From positions 2,480,001-2,544,000 of the forward strand of contig JANUWF010002421.1 of NCBI GenBank assembly GCA_026120185.1: a stretch of DNA of 64,000 bases. The letters are read 5' to 3'. A program made the translations under genes and the position numbers. The number at the start of each line of letters is the position of its first letter. The stretch's first letter is position 1. This stretch comes from Voacanga thouarsii. Lineage: Eukaryota; Streptophyta; Magnoliopsida; Gentianales; Apocynaceae. The notes below the pieces were generated by a model. It was not told where the DNA came from and ran no database searches. It saw only the letters and a list, made by a program, of their open reading frames with translations. This document shows, piece by piece, positions 33,008-43,332 of the stretch.

Positions 33008-33378
33008 ACATCATCATTGGGACCATTGTTCTCCAAGAAGTGAGAATAACCTAAGAAATCATGTGACAAAGAGAGATTAGAAGTATTAGCACGTAGAGTA
33101 GAATTGAATACCTCCCTTTCTACATTAGACAATTGGCCCTCATATCCTCTCTCCTTTTCTTGGAGATTCTCTTCAAGCATATGGGCCTTTATGGTATCCT
33201 CAACCAACTTAGCTAATGGTGTTCTTTGATAGCTCAATTGTTGGGATACTTTTGTATGCCACTTAATGGAGGAATTTAAATTGGTGACAAAAGAATGCAT
33301 TAAGGTTTTAAGTGACGTCTCACAAAAAGTATCAATCCGAGATTGTAACTTTGCCAAATTCTCATCATTGTAGCTCAT
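32893..33378 (-). pseudogene. B orphan ORF, N-terminal part
   Basis: 161 codons from an ATG 0.46 kb inside the PBS: 'MSYNDENLAKLQSRIDTFCE', 'SFVTNLNSSIKWHTKVSQQL', 'AKLVEDTIKAHMLEENLQEK', 'SNVEREVFNSTL', 'SLSHDFLGYS', 'NGPNDDVWSLTCLKKLDLS'. The first ~80 residues are helical and charged, likely coiled-coil. INT1 (25375 on) carries the same order of blocks, confirming homology. Beyond 'LDLS' the frame leaves the conserved one ('RNPLRMLTNSTL'), so the true protein continues in the frame of 32501-33007. No gag zinc knuckle or protease motif seen. Confidence 0.7.
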
Positions 33379-33840
33379 TTAATCATGTGCCCAAAAGTAG
33401 TTGTCCATGATGATGTCAATCTCGAGGTCAAAGAAAAACAAAAATCAAATTGAAAATAAAAACAAAGAAAAACAAACATAAATAAATAAATAAAAGAAAA
33501 AATAAAAGTTAAAAACAAATATTATAAAAAAAGAAAAGAAAAACACAAGCATTCCCAAACTATTTAAATACAAAAGTAAGTAGTATTTACAGTACAACAG
33601 GAAGTATGTTAATTAATTAAGTCAAAGTTAGTAAATTAGATTACAAAAGACCACATATACAAAAGATGGCACCTTTTTGCAAAAAAGAACAATTGTACAA
33701 ATTTACATATTTATATATTTACCTATTTACATGGTTAAATCAACAAAATCTAAACTTTCATGATATTGTTCCCCATCAACGGCGCAAAAAACTTGATGCC
33801 AATTCATGTTTTTCAAAAACACCTCTAAAATATCCTAGTC
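33379..33840 (-). other. B leader with second PBS-like sequence
   Basis: A-rich non-coding leader between PBS and ORF. At 33771-33800 it has 'ccccatcaacggcgcaaaaaa' followed by 'cttgatgcc', a second copy of PBS plus LTR end about 70 bases from the true PBS. Confidence 0.6.
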
Positions 33841-33857
33841 CTTGACAACGGCGCCAA
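33841..33857 (-). promoter_or_regulatory. B primer-binding site (tRNA-Asp type)
   Basis: Plus strand 'ccttgacaacggcgcca' equals the 3' end of plant tRNA-Asp (CCCCGGCAACGGCGCCA) with three mismatches. It lies six bases from the LTR. Confidence 0.8.
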
Positions 33858-33863
33858 AAACTT

Positions 33864-35318
33864 AATGTGTATTTATTTGGGTATAAAAATCATATAAAAA
33901 TAAGCTCATTCCCAATCAACTTTAAATTAAAACGTTAACTCCAAATTACACATATGAGCAAGCGTACTCATCATTAGCATAGCGTAGGGTTCAAACAAGC
34001 GTCAATCCTCAAGGAACAAGTATGCATTAATCACTTTTCTTTCATTATTTAACCGACTCAATAAAGTGAAAAAGAAATAAAAAAGGAAAATAAAATAAAA
34101 GAATATAAAAGAATATATACATGTCAAGGATGGAGAATTATATAACTTAAACCATTGTTTTGACAAACATGATCTTAAAGTATTCAATCATTATCATAAC
34201 TGATTATTCTCTTGGCATCATGAAGGATTAATGTCGATTCACTTATTTGGTCAATCCATGAAATCACTACCTTCTAGATAAATTAGTATCATATGGTCAG
34301 TCTTAACTAATTCATCCAAAAGATGTATTAAACACAATCCTTGATTAAATTTTCTTAGTCTGGCAAATTTAAAGTATGAAATTAATCAATGAATCCTTGG
34401 TCTGGCAAACATCAATTAACCCCCTTGGTCTAGTAAGTTAATAGCCAATAAATATGAAATCAATAAATTGTAACCACCATCAACCCCATTGGTCTAATAA
34501 GTTAATAGAAACAAACAACCAATTAATCTCGTAATAAGCACAAGTAATTAAATACCAAGAAAAACAATCAATCAATCAAAAGATCAAAGTAATTCTAAAA
34601 ATCATGAATACCTAAAATAATGTCAAATTACAATAAAACAATTAATACATCATTGTTCAAGAAAAGAAAATAAAAGTAAAAGAAAGAACTCACAGGTAAG
34701 CCTCATTCTTCGTCCTTTGCGGACCGTCTTGCACAATCCTCCTTGAATTGAAGAATTCCTCTTTTGATTTGAGTGATTTTTTGTTATGCTCTCCGAATTC
34801 CCCCCCCTTTATAGGCTTATGAAGTGCCTAAACTCGTTGGTGTAGGGTTTTTGGCCGAGTAGAAGTAAGAAGATACTAAAATTCTGTAGATTACCAAAAA
34901 TCACGTGTAAAACTTGAAACACTACCTCAACATCAGGTCACAGCCTGCACCGCCTTAGCTGCCTAGAAGCGGCACTGGTTGTGTTCTGTTTCTTAAGTTG
35001 TTTGCCAATTTTTTCTTGATTTCCTCGCAATATTTTTCCAGAGTGCAGCCGGCGTCAGTTCGGTTTTGTTCCGGTCCTGTGTCAACGATTTTTTGTCGCC
35101 TCAAAATGCTTGCAAACAACATGCAGCCGACACCGCTTTTGTTCTATTTTGTGATCTTTTTATCTTATTTTTTTCCCTAAAATCTGAAATAATTCACAAA
35201 ACACCTTTCCAAGGGTAAAATGTCCAATATGAAGGAATATGACTAGTTATTGAACAAAATACATCACAAAAATAGCCTCAAATAACTAATAAAAATATGA
35301 CTAATTTAGGCCCTATCA
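33864..35318 (-). mobile_element. B 5' LTR
   Basis: On the minus strand it starts TGATAGGGCCTAAATTAG at 35318 and ends '...aaatacacatta' at 33864. Compared with the 3' LTR it lacks ~28 bases near 34430 and a segment at about 34803 that held the TATTTATA (TATA box) sequence. This LTR should have driven the element, so its promoter appears damaged. Confidence 0.85.
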
Positions 35319-36043
35319 CTATTGTTATCTTTGGTGTTTGATTATTTATTATCATTAGTTATTGATGTGACTTCTTCTAACTGACTTGTTAAAACGATGT
35401 TTAGAGTTTCATTGTATTGATTTCGTATTTATTAAACCTTAATGGACTTGAACGACGAAATTAAGATTATATGACTAAGTAATCAAAGATTAGTTGATTT
35501 CGCCTCGAACAAAGGGTTATTAGCTAATTTCATGGTTATACGAAATTAAGCTTAATGTATGTTGTGGTTATGTTAGCTTGATTGACAAATTTGTTAATAC
35601 TAATAAAAAAAATAGTAATTCCATGGATTGACAAACAAAGTAAAATTTATCTAAGTATATTTATGACTTGAGAAACAATTGAATTTTACTTTATATTCCT
35701 TCATGATGCCAAGATTACAATTGATTGTGATGAACACTGAGTGATTTAATATTGTGTTTTCAAGATAATTGCTAGTTGCATAAAATTTCATCATTGAGTT
35801 ATATCTATTTATTTATTTTCATTTTTAATATCTTCTTATTTTATTAGTTAAACAATAAAGATTTGGGTAAAGTAAAGTGGGAGCTGAAATTCTCGTGAAT
35901 TCGATACTTGCTATTCCCTATACTATACAATGGGTATACTTGCCCGTATGTATGATTTTAGTGGTTGGCATTTTAATTAAAGCTTGATTGATTGTGTAAT
36001 ATGTTGGTAATATTTTCTACACTAAAAAATACGCATCAAGTTT

Positions 36044-36062
36044 TTGGCGCCACTACCGGTGA
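36044..36062 (+). promoter_or_regulatory. Primer-binding site behind LTR2
   Basis: 'ttggcgccactaccggtga' lies six bases after the LTR end GCATCA. It matches the tRNA-Asp PBS TGGCGCCGTTGCCGGGGA with a few changes. Its presence behind LTR2 shows LTR2 also served as the 5' LTR of a unit. Confidence 0.8.
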
Positions 36063-36284
36063 TGGGCACTATCGGAAATACTCAAATTTTATTGATTTAG
36101 CCTTTGTTGTATTTGTATATATCACGAACTTTTGTGCGTAGGTAGTTTGTGAATATTTCTAATTTGTGTATTTTTCTTTTCTTCATTTTTATGTTATTTT
36201 TGTTTGTTTTTATTTTTTCTTTTCAATTTAATTTTTATTTTTCTTTGAGTACAAGATTTAAAACATCATCATAGACAATTATTC

Positions 36285-37060
36285 ATGGGCACAATGACAA
36301 AGGAGCTATAAAGATGATACATTGGCAAATTTGCAAGCTTGGATTACCACTTTTTGATGTCTCTTGAAACATAAATACAGTCTTTCATCGCCAATACAAA
36401 TTTATTTGTTAAATGGCATGAAGAAGAATCCCAACGAATGAACCATTAAAGAACACAACTAGCCAAGTTGATTGAGGATGCCATAAAAGTCCATACACTT
36501 GCACAAGAGGATACCCAAAGAGAGAAGAGAGGAATTTGATTCCCCTCTCTGTGCTAATAATTCTAATATCTCTTTGTCACATGATTTCTTAGATTCCTTT
36601 CTATCCTTAGAGGGTGATGGTCTAAATGATGATGTATAGAATTTAACAAATCTCAAGGAGTTGGATTTATCCATGGTGTATCATTTAAAACCCTTAGAGG
36701 ATGTGCACAACTCATACCCTTCATCCCCATTTTAGGGAGGTAACTTGATATTTATAGATGTTGTGGAAAGTAAGGATTTCTTAATCCCATCTTCAAGAAC
36801 TCAATTGCTAAGTTTTAAGGGGAATTTTTATTGTGACAAATCTTTTGAAGGGTTAAATGGTGATTTCACGTTTGATGCATTCTTTAGAGACCATGTGCAT
36901 TTATTTGTTGGCAAAAATATTTGTGTGTCTAAAGGAATGTTACAAAATGAGATTCATGTTTTTTGTTTTGCTAAGAAAAATCATTTCATGGGCCTATTTT
37001 AAAAACTTCCCTTCTTTATACATTTATCTTGCCTATTTTCTACTTTGAGCTTAAACTTCT
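36285..37060 (+). pseudogene. INT2 orphan ORF of the A family
   Basis: Same ORF as INT1. After a damaged start ('DDTLANLQAWIT') and a deletion of about 36 bases near 36531 relative to INT1, it reads 'LDLSMVYHLKPLEDVHNSYP'. The open stretch 36745-37002 begins 'MIFIDVVESKDFLIPSSRTQ' and continues 'FEGLNGDFTFDAFFRDHVHL', 'VGKNICVSKGMLQNEIHVFC'. A stop (tag) replaces the codon before the conserved GG ('FQGG' in INT1). Product unknown; see INT1 and B. Confidence 0.65.
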
Positions 37061-38660
37061 TTGACAATGGTTTGATGAGGAAGCATGATGAGTGGAAAGT
37101 GTTTTTTTTTTTTTTTTATGTGTTTTGGGTAGTTTTCAATTTGGCTTTCTCTAGGTCTTCCAGTCATTATTTTGTTTTATCACGTTCCATTTTTAGTTTT
37201 TAAGTGTTTTGTTATTCCCTCAAACAGGGAAAATATTTTCCATCTTAAGTTGTGAGGGAATGAGTATTGTCTTTATTTACTGAGGATTTTTATCAGTATT
37301 TTGCTTTAGTGTGCTTTCTTTTATGTTAGTGTGATTTATTTTACATATTACTTTCTTTGTGTTTTTTATTATCTTTTGTAGGTTAGAATAAAGTCTTCTA
37401 GCCTTTCTCTCTAATCCATTTTTTATAATTTATTAGTCCATTATTGCACTTAGGACTATTGGTTAACTTTCTATCTCTTTATCATTTTTGGTCCCGATGG
37501 AGATGCTTTCTTGGGTTGATTTTTGACCAATGAGGACATTACCCAATTTTAAGTATGGGGGAGTGGTTTACTAATATTCTTTGTCCAAGTTTTTATCAAT
37601 GATCTTGATATTTTCATGGTATGATCTTGGTGTTTTCTTGGTACCAAACAATTTTGAAAAATTTAAAATTTGAAAGTTTGGAGATTTTGGAGCTAAATTG
37701 AGCTTATTTGTCTATAATGGAGTTAGGATTTTCCTTTTAACTTTGGATATGGATTTGTCATTCATTATGGTAGGATTTTTATTTAAAAATTAAACTTGTG
37801 TATTAAGTTAGATTTTGTTAAGTCTTGAGAATTTAAGTTAACCTTAGTTATATTTAATGTTTGAGTTTTGTTTTATTCTTTAAGTTTAGATGTGGATGAT
37901 ATGATGAAATATGAGAAGAGTTGTTGACTAATTTTTGTATTATGGATTTAAAATTTGCTAGACTTTGAGTTGTGAATAAGGAATGTGAGAAAAAAAAAAT
38001 TAGTGAAAAAGAAAGAATGTGAGGTGAAAATTTTTTTTCTTTCATATGTTGAAAAGAAAAGAAAGAGACGTTTTGCTAAAAAAGGGGCCAATACGGTGAG
38101 TGGAAGAGAAGAAACAAAAAAGTATCACACTTTCTTGGGGCTATCCCGAAGGCAAGAAGGTAAGGAAAGAAAGAAGAAAGAAAAATAGAAAATTAAGGAA
38201 AAAAGGAGGAATAATGACTATAAAGGGGCCAATACGGTGTGTGATGTGAAATCTAGTCACCTGAGGCTATCAATTCCCAAAGTTATAGAAAAAAAAAAAG
38301 AAGAAGAAGAAGAAGAAGAGTGTAGTGTTTTCCTTGTTTCACAAACTTGAGTTTTGAAAATTTGAATTTATAATGCTGGAATTGGTTAAATGGCTTGACT
38401 TGTATGGTTTATTTTATCTGTGTTTTTTCTTGAGGAGTAGAATGATTTTCTTGTTCTAGATATAAGCTTGTATAGCTTAACTTTGATGGCCTCAAGATTG
38501 TTTGATTCAAAACATCAGTTTGAATGGTTTTAAATGGGTTAAATGAATGAGAAGTTTGTATTTGCGGTTGGGAGAAGGTTATGCCTTCATTATGAATGAA
38601 TTTGCTTAGGAAAAATTTGCTAAATGGTTTTGTCTTAAGCCATATGTTTATGGTCTAATT
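37061..38660 (+). other. INT2 3' non-coding region
   Basis: Parallel to INT1: polypurine-like motif near 37248 ('ttaagttgtgagggaa'), module at 37525-37563, doubled GGGGCCAATACGGTG (38082 and 38223), and a (GAA)n tract at 38300-38320. ORFs 37854-38045 and 37985-38188 are low-complexity chance frames. Confidence 0.65.
38300..38320 (+). repeat. (GAA)n in INT2
   Basis: About seven GAA/AAG units. INT1 has almost none at this site, and INT3 has about ten (42920-42951). Confidence 0.85.
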
Positions 38661-38704
38661 CTTGTTCGCTTGAGAACAAGCAAATGTTCAAGTGTGGAGG
38701 TATG
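38661..38704 (+). promoter_or_regulatory. INT2 hairpin and polypurine tract
   Basis: CTTGTTC (38661-38667) pairs with GAACAAG (38674-38680) over a 6-base loop, followed by 'caaatgttcaagtgtggagg' and LTR3. Confidence 0.65.
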
Positions 38705-40086
38705 TGATGAGGGCTAAAATCACCATTATTTTTTTATTTATTTGAGATTGTTTTGAGATACTTTTGTTATAATAACTAGATATATTCCTTCCTAATTGAC
38801 ATTTTGTTTGTAAAATGTGTTTTTGATAAATTTGTGCAGATTTGAGTTGATTTCGAGCAAAAATATAAAATTTCCAGAACAAACCTGGCACCAAGCCCAG
38901 CCAAGGGACTAGGCGTCAAGTCCATTCAGGTGAAATAGAAAAAATAGAAAAGAACAGAACAGACCTAGCGTCAGGTGGGCCGACTGGACCCAGCGCCAGT
39001 TTCACTCTACTCAGAGGGGATTGTGCAAGAATTTGGTATTTTCCAAAAGATTTTGGTATTTTCTGAATCCTACTCAGACTAGACTTCTCAAGTAACAAAT
39101 TTTGGTGTTAAAGAGGCTTATAAATAAAAGAAAAACACAAGAGAAAAATGTGATTTGAAGGATCCAAGATATAAACTCAATCACCTCTCAATGGAGTATT
39201 GTTCAAAGGCGGTTTTCAAGAGAAGAAGAATGGCTTATCTATTAGTTTTATCTTTTATCCTTTGTTTACTTTTCTAGAACAATGATGTGCTTAATATTTT
39301 TATTGTAATTGGATATTATTTTGGAGATTATAACTTTGAGTTATTTGAAATTTTTTATCCATCTACTATTATCTTTTGTGTTTGATTACTTGTTATCATT
39401 GGTTGTTGAAGCGAGTTCTTCTAATTGACTTGGAAAAACGATGTTAGAAATTTCAATACATTGATTTCGTATTTGTTACATTTTAATGGACTTGAATGAT
39501 GAAGTTATGATTATATGACTGAGTAATCAAAGATTAGTTGATTTCATTTCGAACAAAGGATTGTTAGAAAATTTTAAGTTTATAAGGAATTGAACTTAAT
39601 GTATGTTTTGATTATGTTAGCTTGATTAACAAATTTGTTAATATTAATCAAAATATAGTATTTCCATAGATTGACAAACGAAGTGGAAATCTAAGTAGAT
39701 TTATGAGTTAGGAAATTATAGAATTTTACTTTATATTCCTTCACGATTCCAAGATTACAATTGATTATGATGAATGCTAAGTGATTCAATATTATGTTTT
39801 CAAGATAATTGTCTAGTTGCATGAAATTTTATTCTTAATTAAATCTATTTTTATCTTTATTTATTTCCCTTTTTAGTCTCTTTTTATTTTATTAGCCAAA
39901 TAATAAAGATTTGGGTAAAGTAATATGGAAGCCTATGTTTTCGTTGATTCGATACTTGCTATTCTCTATACTATACGATGGCTATACTTACTCGTATTTG
40001 CGGTTTTAGTAGTTGGCATTTTAATTAAAGTTTGATTGATTGTATAATTTGTTAGTAATATTTTCTACACTAAAAAACACGCATTA
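38705..40086 (+). mobile_element. A LTR3
   Basis: 1382 bp, TGATGAGGGCTAAA to ACACGCATTA, TATA box at 39119-39126. Followed by TTTTC (40087-40091), the right-hand target-site duplication, and then R's LTR sequence. Near-identical to LTR4. Confidence 0.85.
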
Positions 40087-41125
40087 TTTTCAAAATACAA
40101 AAATACATTGGACATTTTGGGCATTCATTCCAGCAATCTATCAGTTGCACTAAATGGACTATGATAGTCCATATATACATACCCCTATGACATCTAAGTG
40201 TCTTTGAAACACCTTTTCTGTTAAAGGCTTGATAAATGGGTCTGCCAGATTGTTTGTAGAGGAAATCTGTTTAACCACTATCTCCCATTTTTAGATGAAC
40301 TGCCAGATCAAGTGATACTTCCTCTCAATGTGATTGCCCTTTCTATGGTTTCTTGGCTCTTTACATTGTGACACAGCTCCAAAATTATTACAATACATAG
40401 TTACGGGCCTTTCCATCTGTGGGGCAACTCCAAGTTCTGTGAGGAACTTTCCGAACCAAACTGCTTCTTTAGAAGCTTCTGAAGCTGCCACATACTTAAC
40501 TTCTATGGTAGAATCAGCAATGTAAGATTGTTTAACACTGCTCGATGAAATAGTCCCTCTAGGTAAAGTGAAAATATATCCACTAGTGAATTTTCTCTTA
40601 TCTTTATCCGCTGGAAGTTTGAGTTTGTGTAACTGGTCGGAACTAAGTCATCAGCCCTATGAACAAACATATAATCCCTCATTCCATTTAGGTACTTGAG
40701 AATATGCTTTATAACTTGCCAATGTTTTTTTCCTAGGTTTGACTAATACCTGCTAACCATGCCTACTATAAAATAGATATCTGGCCTTGTATAAAGTATG
40801 GTATACATGAGACTTCCCACTGCCGAGGCATAGGGAATCCTTCTCATCTTTTCCTTTTCTTTCTGTATCTTTGGACACTACTTGGTTGATAAGGTCAATT
40901 CGTGCCTAAAGGGTATGATTACCCTATTGTACTGATCCATGCTAAAATTTTTAAATATCTTGTCAATATAAGTAGATTGGTATATGCCTAACATTCTTTA
41001 CTTCTTATCTCTAAGATATTTTATTCCAAGAATATAGCTACTTTCTCCCATATATTTCATGCTAAATTAACTTGATAGCCAAAGCTTTATGAATGACAAT
41101 ATCCTTACATCATTTTCCAAGAGTA
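40087..41125 (-). pseudogene. Duplicated piece of R: LTR tip, PPT, RNase H, part of RT
   Basis: First copy of the duplicated R segment (second copy 44715-45752). The minus-strand ORF 40491-40291 reads copia RNase H: 'AASEASKEAVWFGKFLTEL', 'YCNNFGAVSQCKEPRNHRKG', 'HIERKYHLIW'. The catalytic Asp of YC(D)NSGA is Asn, and the YTDSD box near 40630 also reads with Asn. RT sequence continues to 41125, where the duplication joint cuts it before the YVDD box. Confidence 0.85.
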
Positions 41126-43288
41126 ATTACCCAATGTGGAAAATGAGGTATTTGATTCCCCTCTCTGTGCTAATAATTCTAATGTCTCTTTGTCACATGA
41201 TTTCTTAGATTCCTCTCTATCCTTAGAGGGTGATGGTCCAAATGATGATGTATAGAATTTAACATATCTCAAGGAATTAGATTTTTTCCATGGTGTATCA
41301 TATAAAACCCTTGAAGGATGTACACAACTCATACCTTCATCCCCATTTTAGGGAGGTAACTTGATATTTATAGATGTTGTGGAAAGTAAGGATTTCTTAA
41401 TCCCATCTTCCAAAATTCAACTACTAAGTTTTAAGGGAAATTTTTGTTGTGACAAATCTTTTGAAGGGTTAAATGGTGATTTCACGTTTGATGCATTCTT
41501 TAGAGACCATGTGCATTTATTTGTTGGCAAAAATATTTGTGTGTCTAAAGGAATGTTACAAAATAAGATTCATGTTTTTTGTTTTGCTAAGAAAAATCGT
41601 TTCATAGGCCTATTTTAAAAACTTCCCTTCTTTTTACATTTATCTTGCCTATTTTCTACTTTGAGCTTGAACTTCTTTGACAAGGGTTTAATAAGGAAGC
41701 ATGATGAGTGGAAAGTGTTTTTTTTTTTTTTTAATATGTGTTTTGGGTAGTTTTCAATTTGGCTTTCTCTAGGTCTCCCGGTCATTATTTTGTTTTATCA
41801 CGTTCCATTTTTAGTTTTTAAGTGTTTTGTTATTCCTTCAAAAAGGGAAAATATTTTCCATCTTAAGTTGTGAGGGAATGAGTATTGTCTTTATTTAATG
41901 AGGATTTTTATCAGTATTTTGCTTTAGTGTGTTTTCTTTTATTTTAGTGTGATTTATTTTACATATTACTTTCTTTGTGTTTTTTATTTTCTTTTGTTGG
42001 TTAGAATAAAGTCTTCTTAAATAAGCTTTTATCTCTAATCCATTGTTTATAATTTATTGGTCCATTATTGCACTTAGGACTATTGGTTAACTTTCTATCT
42101 CCTTATCATTTTTGGTCCCGATAGAGATGCTTTCTTGGGTTGATTTTTGACCAATGAGGACATTGCCCAATTTAAGTATGGGGGAGTGGTTTACTAATAT
42201 TCTTTGTCCAAGTTTTTATCAATGATCTTGATATTTTCTTGGTATGATCTTGGTGTTTTCTTGGTACCAAACAATTTTGAAAATTTTAAGATTTGAATGT
42301 TTGGAGATTTTGGAGCTAAATTGAGCTTATTTGTCTATAATGGAGTTGGGATTTTCCTTTTAACTTTGGATATAGATTTGTCATTCATTATGGTAGGAAT
42401 TTTTTTTTTTTTAAAATTAAACTTGTGTATTAAGTTGGATTTTGCTAAGTCTTTAGAATTTAAGTTAACCTTAGTTATATTTAATATTTGAGTTTTGTTT
42501 TATTCTTTAAGTTTAAATGTGGATGATATGATGAAATATGAGAAGAGTTGTTGACTAATTTTTGTATTATGGATTTAAAATTTGCTAGACTTTGAGTTGT
42601 GAATAAGGAATGTGAGAAAAAAAAATTAGTGAAAAAGAAAGAATGTGAGTTGAAAATTTTTTTTCTTTCATATGTTGAAAAGAAAAGCAAGAGACGTTTT
42701 GCTAAAAAGGGGGCCAATACGTTGAGTGGAAGAGAAGAAACAAAAAAGTATCACACTCACTTGGGGCTATACCGAAGGCAAAAAGGTAAGGAAAGAAAGA
42801 AGAAAGAAAAATAGAAAATTGAGGAAAAAATGAGGAATAATGACTATAAAGGGGCCAATACGGTGTGTGATGTGAAATCCAGTCACCTGAGGCTATCAAT
42901 TCCCAAAGTTATAGAAAAAAAGAAGAAGAAGAAGAAGAAGAAGAAGAAGAGTGTAGTGTTTTCCTTGTTTCACAAACTTGAGTTTTGAAATTTTGAATTT
43001 ATAATGCTGGAATTGGTTAAATGGCTTGACTTGTATGGTTTATGTTATCTGTGTTTTTTCTTGAGTAGAATGATTTTCTTGTTCTAGATATAAGCTTGTA
43101 TAGCTTAACTTTGATGGCCTCAAGATTGTTTGATTTAATACATCAGTTTGAATGGTTTTAAATGGGTTAAATGAATGAGAAGTTTGTATTTGCGGTTGGA
43201 AGAAGGTTATGCCTTCATTATGAATGAATTTGCTCAGGAAAAATTTGCTAAATGGTTTTGTCTTAAGCCATATGCTTATTGTCTAATT
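41126..43288 (+). pseudogene. INT3: partial A internal region with orphan ORF
   Basis: Starts inside the orphan ORF at the equivalent of 25645 ('PNVENEVFDSPL'-like), with the same stop before 'MIFIDVVESKDFLIPSSKIQ' (41361-41618) as in INT2. The PBS and first ~250 codons are absent because the duplication began here. It keeps 'FEGLNGDFTFDAFFRDHVHL' and 'VGKNICVSKGMLQNKIHVFC'. The 3' non-coding part has the module at 42149-42186, two GGGCCAATACG motifs (42708 and 42850) and the longest (GAA)n tract of the three. Confidence 0.7.
42920..42951 (+). repeat. (GAA)n in INT3
   Basis: About ten AAG/GAA units, longer than the same tract in INT2. Confidence 0.85.
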
Positions 43289-43332
43289 CTTGTTTGCTTG
43301 AGAACAAGCAAATGTTCAAGTGTGGAGGTATG
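43289..43332 (+). promoter_or_regulatory. INT3 hairpin and polypurine tract
   Basis: CTTGTTT (43289-43295) and GAACAAG (43302-43308) can pair, with one G-U; 'aatgttcaagtgtggaggta' follows before LTR4. Confidence 0.65.

Larger units (their letters stand above)
28481..35318 (-). mobile_element. B: inverted, nearly complete non-autonomous Athila-like element
   Basis: 6838 bp with two LTRs (28481-29979 and 33864-35318), a PBS at 33841-33857, a PPT at 29980-29998 and a perfect 5-bp target-site duplication CTATT at 28476-28480 and 35319-35323. Internal part is 3.9 kb: orphan ORF, integrase C-terminal fragment and non-coding modules. Protease, RT, RNase H and the integrase core are missing. The LTRs differ by scattered substitutions and indels (1499 against 1455 bp), so the insertion is not recent. 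Confidence 0.9.
27833..36038 (+). mobile_element. A LTR2, interrupted by element B
   Basis: The left part 27833-28480 begins TGATAGGGGCTAAA; the right part 35324-36038 ends ATACGCATCA. Together they give about 1363 bp, matching LTR1. The break is exactly at 'tcaatctatt', where LTR1 reads on 'gttatctttggtg'. B is inserted with TSD CTATT. Confidence 0.85.

Noticed and set aside
38300..42951. CRISPR or other spaced repeats
   Set aside because: Regular repeats here are simple GAA tracts and LTR duplications; no repeat-spacer structure exists.
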